In this document: piece by piece, positions 60,217 through 64,000 of the stretch
Layout of the letters: each line of letters starts with the position of its first letter
How positions within the stretch are numbered: the first letter of the stretch is position 1
Origin: a bacterium
Lineage (GTDB): Bacteria; Bacteroidota; Bacteroidia; Flavobacteriales_D; Sanyastnellaceae
Length of the DNA: 64,000 nucleotides
Assembly: GCA_029979565.1 (NCBI GenBank)
Contig: JAPOHG010000001.1
Coordinates: forward strand, 1-64,000
Reading direction: 5' to 3'
Position numbers and translations under genes: made by a program
Notes under the pieces: generated by a model
The model's database searches: none
Seen by the model: the letters and a program-made list of their open reading frames with translations, nothing else
What the model was told of the DNA's origin: nothing

Positions 60217-62271
60217 ATGTCAATGATTCAACAAATTCGAAACCGACAAGGCTTGCTGATTGTGATGATCGGCATTGGCATGCTCGGGTTTTTGGTTCCC
60301 TATGACGCAGTGATGGCCTTGTTCGGTCAAAATGGAAGCCGAGATGTCGGCGAAGTGAATGGGGTGGCCGTATCGGGGGCGCAGTACCAGATGGAAGTTC
60401 AAGAGCGTCGTCGACTGGGATTCAGCGGTGATCAATTGGCCGAGGAAGTGTGGAACGACATCACGTCTGAAATCGTGCTCGGGGATGGCTTCGACGCGTT
60501 GGGATTGACGGTCAGCGACGAGGAGTACGAAGAAATGCTTTTCGGTACGGCATTCTCGCCGTACATGAACCGTGCATTCTACTCCAATGTAGAAACCAAG
60601 GGATTCTGGCAACAGAACTTCGATGCGATGTTGGGCACCGACCGCGGCATCGCCGACTTCATGTCGTACAAACGCCTCATTGTTGCTAAGCGCATTCGCG
60701 AGAAGTACGACAACCTGGTCGTCTCAGGCATTTACTCCAACTCCCTGGAAGGCAAGTACGACCATGCCGGCGCCAACCGCAAGGTGAACTTCAACTACGT
60801 CTTCAAGCCGTTCAATGCGATTGATGAGACCGAAATCAACGTGACGGATAGCGATGTTAAAGCGTACTACAAGGCTCACAAGGATGAAGCCCAGTACAAG
60901 CAAAATGCCGGCCGCAACATCACATTTGCCCGCATTCCGTTGCAGGCATCTGCGGAAGATGCCGCAGCCATCGAGGAAGACTTAGGCACCATCAAGACCG
61001 TGTGGGAGAACACGGAAACAAGCGACAGTTTATTCGTAGCCACGGAAAACGAAGCTCCGTTTACGGCCACTGTTTTGCGCAAAAGCGATGTGGAGACGGA
61101 TGTCAACGAAGCGACCTTCTTCGATGCGAAAGAAGGCGATATCATTGGCCCCTACCTCAAAAAGACCAGCTACCGATTGGCCAAGGTCATGGCGTTTTTC
61201 AGCGAGCCTGACAGCGCCGCATGCCGCCACATCTTGCTCAAGGCCGATAACCCACAGGATGCTGCGGAAATGGCTGTATTGATGGGAAGAGCGGACAGCC
61301 TCAAGCGCGTCTTGCGCCGTGGAGCATCGTTTGATGAACTGGCCGAACGCTTCAGTGAAGACCCGGGATCCAAGTCCAAAGGCGGATTCTATGACCTGTT
61401 CCCGCGTGGGCGTATGGTCAAGCCGTTTGAAGACTTCTGCTTCGAGAACAAACCCGGCAGCATTGGAGCCGTTGAAACGTCCTTTGGCGTGCACTTGATT
61501 GAAGTCATGGAGCACACCGACGCGGTAGAGCAAGTGCGTGTAGCCCTCATTGAGCGAGCCATTGAGCCGTCCACAACCACAGCCCGTGAGTCTTACGGTG
61601 CGGCCAGTGAGTTTGCCATCCAGGCCACGTCACGGGAAGCATTCATGCAAGCTGCTGGAGATGCCGGGTACGCGACCAACACCGCAACGGATGTTTTGCG
61701 CAATGCCACCTCCGTATCGGGACTGCGCAATGCCGCTGAACTCGTTTCTTGGGCATACGGTGCCGAAGCAGGAGAGGTGTCCAACCCCATCCTCGTTGAC
61801 AAGAATTACGTCGTGGGCTACCTCGACCGCATCACCGAAGAAGGCGCTCCCCTATTCGAATATGTCGAAAACGAAATGCGCACCGGCGCCGTGAAAGAAG
61901 CCAAAGGCGAGCTCTACAGTGAGCGCATGGCCACGGGCTCGTTGGAGGAGATCGCCACAGGTGTGGGTTCTACCGTGGCTAGCGCTACGAACATCGCATT
62001 GAAATTCCCCACCATCAGTGGAGCAGGCTCGTTGCCAGAACCCGAGGTGGTAGGCATGGCCTTCGCCATTCCTGTAGGGAACGTATCCGCTCCCATCGTA
62101 GGCAACAACGGTGTGTGGGTAATCGCCCCAACATCCAGCACGGACGCGGCAGCGAAGTCGGACTACCTGACTGAGCAAACGACCCTGTTGGCACGGGCAC
62201 GCGGCGCAGCAACCATACGTATTTCCAATGCGATGATGGACGCAGCTGACCTGGAAGACAACCGCAATTAA
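60217..62271 (+). CDS. PpiD-like peptidyl-prolyl isomerase, SurA/parvulin family
   Basis: 684 residues anchored by one N-terminal helix (GLLIVMIGIGMLGFLVPYDA). A SurA-like chaperone domain follows (ISDEVxxxQY-type start GEVNGVAVSGAQYQMEVQER). The parvulin (rotamase) domain lies at about residues 330-430: CRHILLKADNPQ, FDELAERFSEDPGSKSKGG and FYDLFPRGRMVKPFEDFCFE, ending ETSFGVHLIEVME. Members of this family aid folding of outer-membrane proteins in the periplasm, which fits the barrels and lipoproteins nearby. A long C-terminal helical part has no clear second catalytic domain. Confidence 0.93.
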   Translation: MSMIQQIRNRQGLLIVMIGIGMLGFLVPYDAVMALFGQNGSRDVGEVNGVAVSGAQYQMEVQERRRLGFSGDQLAEEVWNDITSEIVLGDGFDALGLTVSDEEYEEMLFGTAFSPYMNRAFYSNVETKGFWQQNFDAMLGTDRGIADFMSYKRLIVAKRIREKYDNLVVSGIYSNSLEGKYDHAGANRKVNFNYVFKPFNAIDETEINVTDSDVKAYYKAHKDEAQYKQNAGRNITFARIPLQASAEDAAAIEEDLGTIKTVWENTETSDSLFVATENEAPFTATVLRKSDVETDVNEATFFDAKEGDIIGPYLKKTSYRLAKVMAFFSEPDSAACRHILLKADNPQDAAEMAVLMGRADSLKRVLRRGASFDELAERFSEDPGSKSKGGFYDLFPRGRMVKPFEDFCFENKPGSIGAVETSFGVHLIEVMEHTDAVEQVRVALIERAIEPSTTTARESYGAASEFAIQATSREAFMQAAGDAGYATNTATDVLRNATSVSGLRNAAELVSWAYGAEAGEVSNPILVDKNYVVGYLDRITEEGAPLFEYVENEMRTGAVKEAKGELYSERMATGSLEEIATGVGSTVASATNIALKFPTISGAGSLPEPEVVGMAFAIPVGNVSAPIVGNNGVWVIAPTSSTDAAAKSDYLTEQTTLLARARGAATIRISNAMMDAADLEDNRN

Positions 62272-62289
62272 GACCTAAATCCCTTCATC

Positions 62290-62318
62290 AAAAGCCCGCT
62301 CCATTGGCGGGCTTTTTT
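62290..62318. terminator. Bidirectional terminator after the PpiD-like and queA genes
   Basis: Stem AAAAGCCCGC / GCGGGCTTTT with a 7-base loop, continued by T on the plus strand. It is shared by the convergent foldase (ending 62271) and queA (ending 62327) genes. Confidence 0.9.
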
Positions 62319-62326
62319 GTGCCCTG

Positions 62327-63556
62327 TTACTGCTGATTCCATTCCAGGTAACTTCCATCACCGTAGCTCAAGAAGCGAAATCCTTCTCGCAGGGCACGTG
62401 CATAGACCCCTTTCCATTCTCGACCGATTGCCGAAGCCACAAGGCAAAGCAAGGTGCTATTCGGAAGGTGAAAATTCGTGATCAATCCCTGTACCGAGCG
62501 AATGCGGTAAGGCGGTACCATCATGACAGCTGTGCGGAAATGCCAATCGCTTCCGTCGAGGGCGTTGACGCACCACTGCATGGCCGTTTCCATGGTCCAG
62601 CCCAAGCGCTCAGCCGCATCGCCGAGTTCTTGGCGCCATTCCCATTGCTCCAGTTCAAAGGGCTGTTCACCGGTCTTCTTCCACTTGATGGCAAGCCAGA
62701 AAAGACTCTCTAAGGTTCGCAAACTTGTCGTCCCGGTGGCCACTCGATGCACCCCCTCTTCAGCAAGGGCTTGGATGGCATCGAATGAGACGGAGCAATG
62801 TTCACCGTGCATCACGTGATCGGCAATATCACCATCGCCAAGGGGTTTGAAGGTTCCAGCACCCACATGCAAGGTCACTTGATGAACGGAGGTACTTGTG
62901 CTCAATTCGGCCATCAACGGCGCGTCAAAATGCAATCCAGCCGTCGGAGCCGCCACGGAACCCGGGACTTCGGCGTAAACCGTTTGGTAATCTTCCGCAT
63001 CTTGCTCTTCCGCTGGACGACGCATGTAAGGGGGCAACGGCATCTTGCCCATGGCCTCCAACAATTCGGCGAAACTCGCTTCTCGGGCGTTTCCTGTCTC
63101 AGCCGATTGGTGCTTCCATTGCAACTCGATGTAGCGAACCCCTTCGTCCATGCCGACGCGTTTGGCCGCAACCTTCCACTTTCCAGCAGCATCCTCCACC
63201 TGCAGGGATGCTTCACCAGCCGTCCATCGCTTTCCCCCTTTGACCATGCATTTCCATACCACCGATTGGGTCGATGCCAATGCTTGTTCCATGGACTTTT
63301 CATGGGGCTCCAGAAGGAAAACTTCCAACCGCCCGCCCGTGGGTTTTTGCAACAGCAAGCGCGCTCGGATCACACGGGTGTTGTTTACCCACAACTGCGT
63401 GCCTTGGGGCAAAACCGCAGGCAAGTCAGCAAACCGCCGATCGGTGGTGACCTCGCCCTTACGCCATGTGAGCAGCCGCGCACTCGAGCGGGGCGTCACT
63501 GGACGCACAGCGATGGCCGATTCAGGAAGGTCGTAAACGTAATCGGCGGTGTGCAT
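62327..63556 (-). CDS. queA: tRNA preQ1(34) S-adenosylmethionine ribosyltransferase-isomerase
   Basis: QueA builds epoxyqueuosine in tRNA by transferring the ribosyl part of S-adenosylmethionine to preQ1. The 409-residue product opens with DYVYDLPESAIAVRPVTPRS and LWVNNTRVIRARLLL, and has PLPPYMRRPAEEQDAEDYQT and VAAPTAGLHFDAPLMAEL in the middle. TLHVGAGTFKPL and LITNFHLPNSTLLCLVAS close the active site. The start is MHTADYVYDLPE at 63556; the open frame extends to 63583 through a TATTTTTG promoter box. Only this queuosine gene is present in the window. Confidence 0.96.
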   Translation of the reverse strand: MHTADYVYDLPESAIAVRPVTPRSSARLLTWRKGEVTTDRRFADLPAVLPQGTQLWVNNTRVIRARLLLQKPTGGRLEVFLLEPHEKSMEQALASTQSVVWKCMVKGGKRWTAGEASLQVEDAAGKWKVAAKRVGMDEGVRYIELQWKHQSAETGNAREASFAELLEAMGKMPLPPYMRRPAEEQDAEDYQTVYAEVPGSVAAPTAGLHFDAPLMAELSTSTSVHQVTLHVGAGTFKPLGDGDIADHVMHGEHCSVSFDAIQALAEEGVHRVATGTTSLRTLESLFWLAIKWKKTGEQPFELEQWEWRQELGDAAERLGWTMETAMQWCVNALDGSDWHFRTAVMMVPPYRIRSVQGLITNFHLPNSTLLCLVASAIGREWKGVYARALREGFRFLSYGDGSYLEWNQQ

Positions 63557-63580
63557 GCATGGAATTTTTGAACAACGCGG

Positions 63581-63588
63581 CAAAAATA
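63581..63588 (-). promoter_or_regulatory. Minus-7 promoter box of queA
   Basis: Minus-strand TATTTTTG, a perfect TAnnTTTG, ending 24 bases before the queA ATG at 63556. The leader would be about 18 bases. Confidence 0.5.
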
Positions 63589-63649
63589 GCCCGTGAACCC
63601 GCCAATCATTCCTTCAATTTGCAAAGGGGTGCATTACCTTCGTTCCATC

Positions 63650-64000
63650 ATGGCCAAAATCCTCGTCATCGGTGCTGCTGGACAGCTGGGCATTGAATTG
63701 GTGCTTGCGCTCCAAGCCAAGCACGGTGTGGAAGCTGTGGATGTTTCAGACATTCGAGTTCCCAGCAATGAAAGGGTCATGCGAAGCCGCTTTATGCACC
63801 TTGATGCAACCGACGAAGGAGCCGTCCACAAAGTGTTGGAGGAGGGCCGGTACCACGCGGTGTATCACTTAGCTGCCATGCTCAGTGCCACCGGAGAGAA
63901 AAAGCCCATTGCCGCATGGGACTTGAACATGCAGTCCTTGCTGAACGTCCTCGAAGCGGCTAAAGAAGGATGGGTCGACCGGGTCTTTTGGCCGAGTTCC
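63650..64000 (+). CDS. NAD-dependent epimerase-type L-threonine 3-dehydrogenase, 5' part
   Basis: The first 117 residues are in the window and the gene runs off the right edge. The start MAKILVIGAAGQLGIELVLA is a Rossmann fold with a GxxGxxG motif of the extended short-chain dehydrogenase type. YHLAAMLSATGEKKPIAAWD and the following LNMQSLLNVLEAAKEG with RVFWPSS match the epimerase-like threonine dehydrogenases of Bacteroidota, which oxidise L-threonine to 2-amino-3-ketobutyrate. A sugar epimerase is the main alternative. A TACCTTCG lies 8 bases upstream of the ATG. Confidence 0.75.
   Translation, partial: MAKILVIGAAGQLGIELVLALQAKHGVEAVDVSDIRVPSNERVMRSRFMHLDATDEGAVHKVLEEGRYHAVYHLAAMLSATGEKKPIAAWDLNMQSLLNVLEAAKEGWVDRVFWPSS

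Overview
The window looks like chromosomal DNA of a member of the Bacteroidota, most likely a GC-richer member of the order Flavobacteriales (my eye estimate is mid-50s percent GC). The evidence is the set of type IX secretion and gliding genes (porU, porV, porP/sprF, gldJ, porX, gldE, gldD), start sites without Shine-Dalgarno sequences, TAnnTTTG-type minus-7 promoter boxes, and conserved gene pairs such as gldJ-murF, porX-tsaE-ald, mutY-ssb-gldE-gldD and a divergent HU gene. I see no rRNA, CRISPR array, insertion sequence, prophage or integrase. Coding density is very high and no gap without a gene exceeds 300 bases; the largest gaps are about 100-190 bases.

Layout. Positions 1-693 hold a junction where a piece of a mutL-like gene (minus strand) abuts the 3' part of an acyl-CoA dehydrogenase gene (plus strand). 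Both genes lose their N-terminal parts at the same point. Next on the minus strand come a membrane-anchored propeller-like protein, recG, and the pyruvate dehydrogenase E1-alpha and E2 genes. A plus-strand pair (VTC domain, DUF4956) and ispF follow. Positions 9.1-17.3 kb form the first secretion block: porV and porU on minus, porP/sprF and gldJ on plus, with a perfect 16-bp palindrome in the divergent control region. murF, tyrS, a LuxE-like synthetase, a small lipoprotein and a 1331-residue secreted mosaic protein follow to 25.7 kb.

Positions 25.8-31.6 kb hold rnhB, a glycosyltransferase, a Wzx-like flippase, a Wzz-like protein and an O-antigen polymerase or ligase. A SpoIIE-type phosphatase, efp, two translationally coupled genes of unknown function and an OstA/LptA-like gene are on minus to 37.2 kb, beside tRNA-Leu(UAG). 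Protein quality control and repair follow on plus: tig, clpP, clpX, mutS. Then come ald, tsaE and porX on minus, an HD phosphohydrolase on plus, and rng, a 29-residue mS38/bS22-like basic protein, a TPR protein and an HU gene on minus.

From 50.8 kb a long plus-strand run reads mutY, ssb, gldE, gldD, coaX, an outer-membrane protein, a repeat-rich periplasmic protein, lptC, a small membrane protein, a second CNNM/CorC protein and a PpiD-like foldase. Several of these genes overlap by 4 or 8 bases. queA (minus) and the start of an epimerase-type threonine dehydrogenase close the window.

Much of the window serves the cell envelope: protein secretion (PorU/V/P, GldJ/D/E, PorX), lipopolysaccharide transport (LptC, OstA-like), surface polysaccharide (Wzx/Wzz/Wzy) and peptidoglycan (MurF). 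The rest is DNA repair, proteolysis and translation. I find no clear new multi-gene system. The most unusual items are the secreted mosaic protein with lamin-tail, cupredoxin and calcium-loop parts, the palindromic site between porU and porP, the tiny ribosomal-type ORF and the chimeric start of the window.
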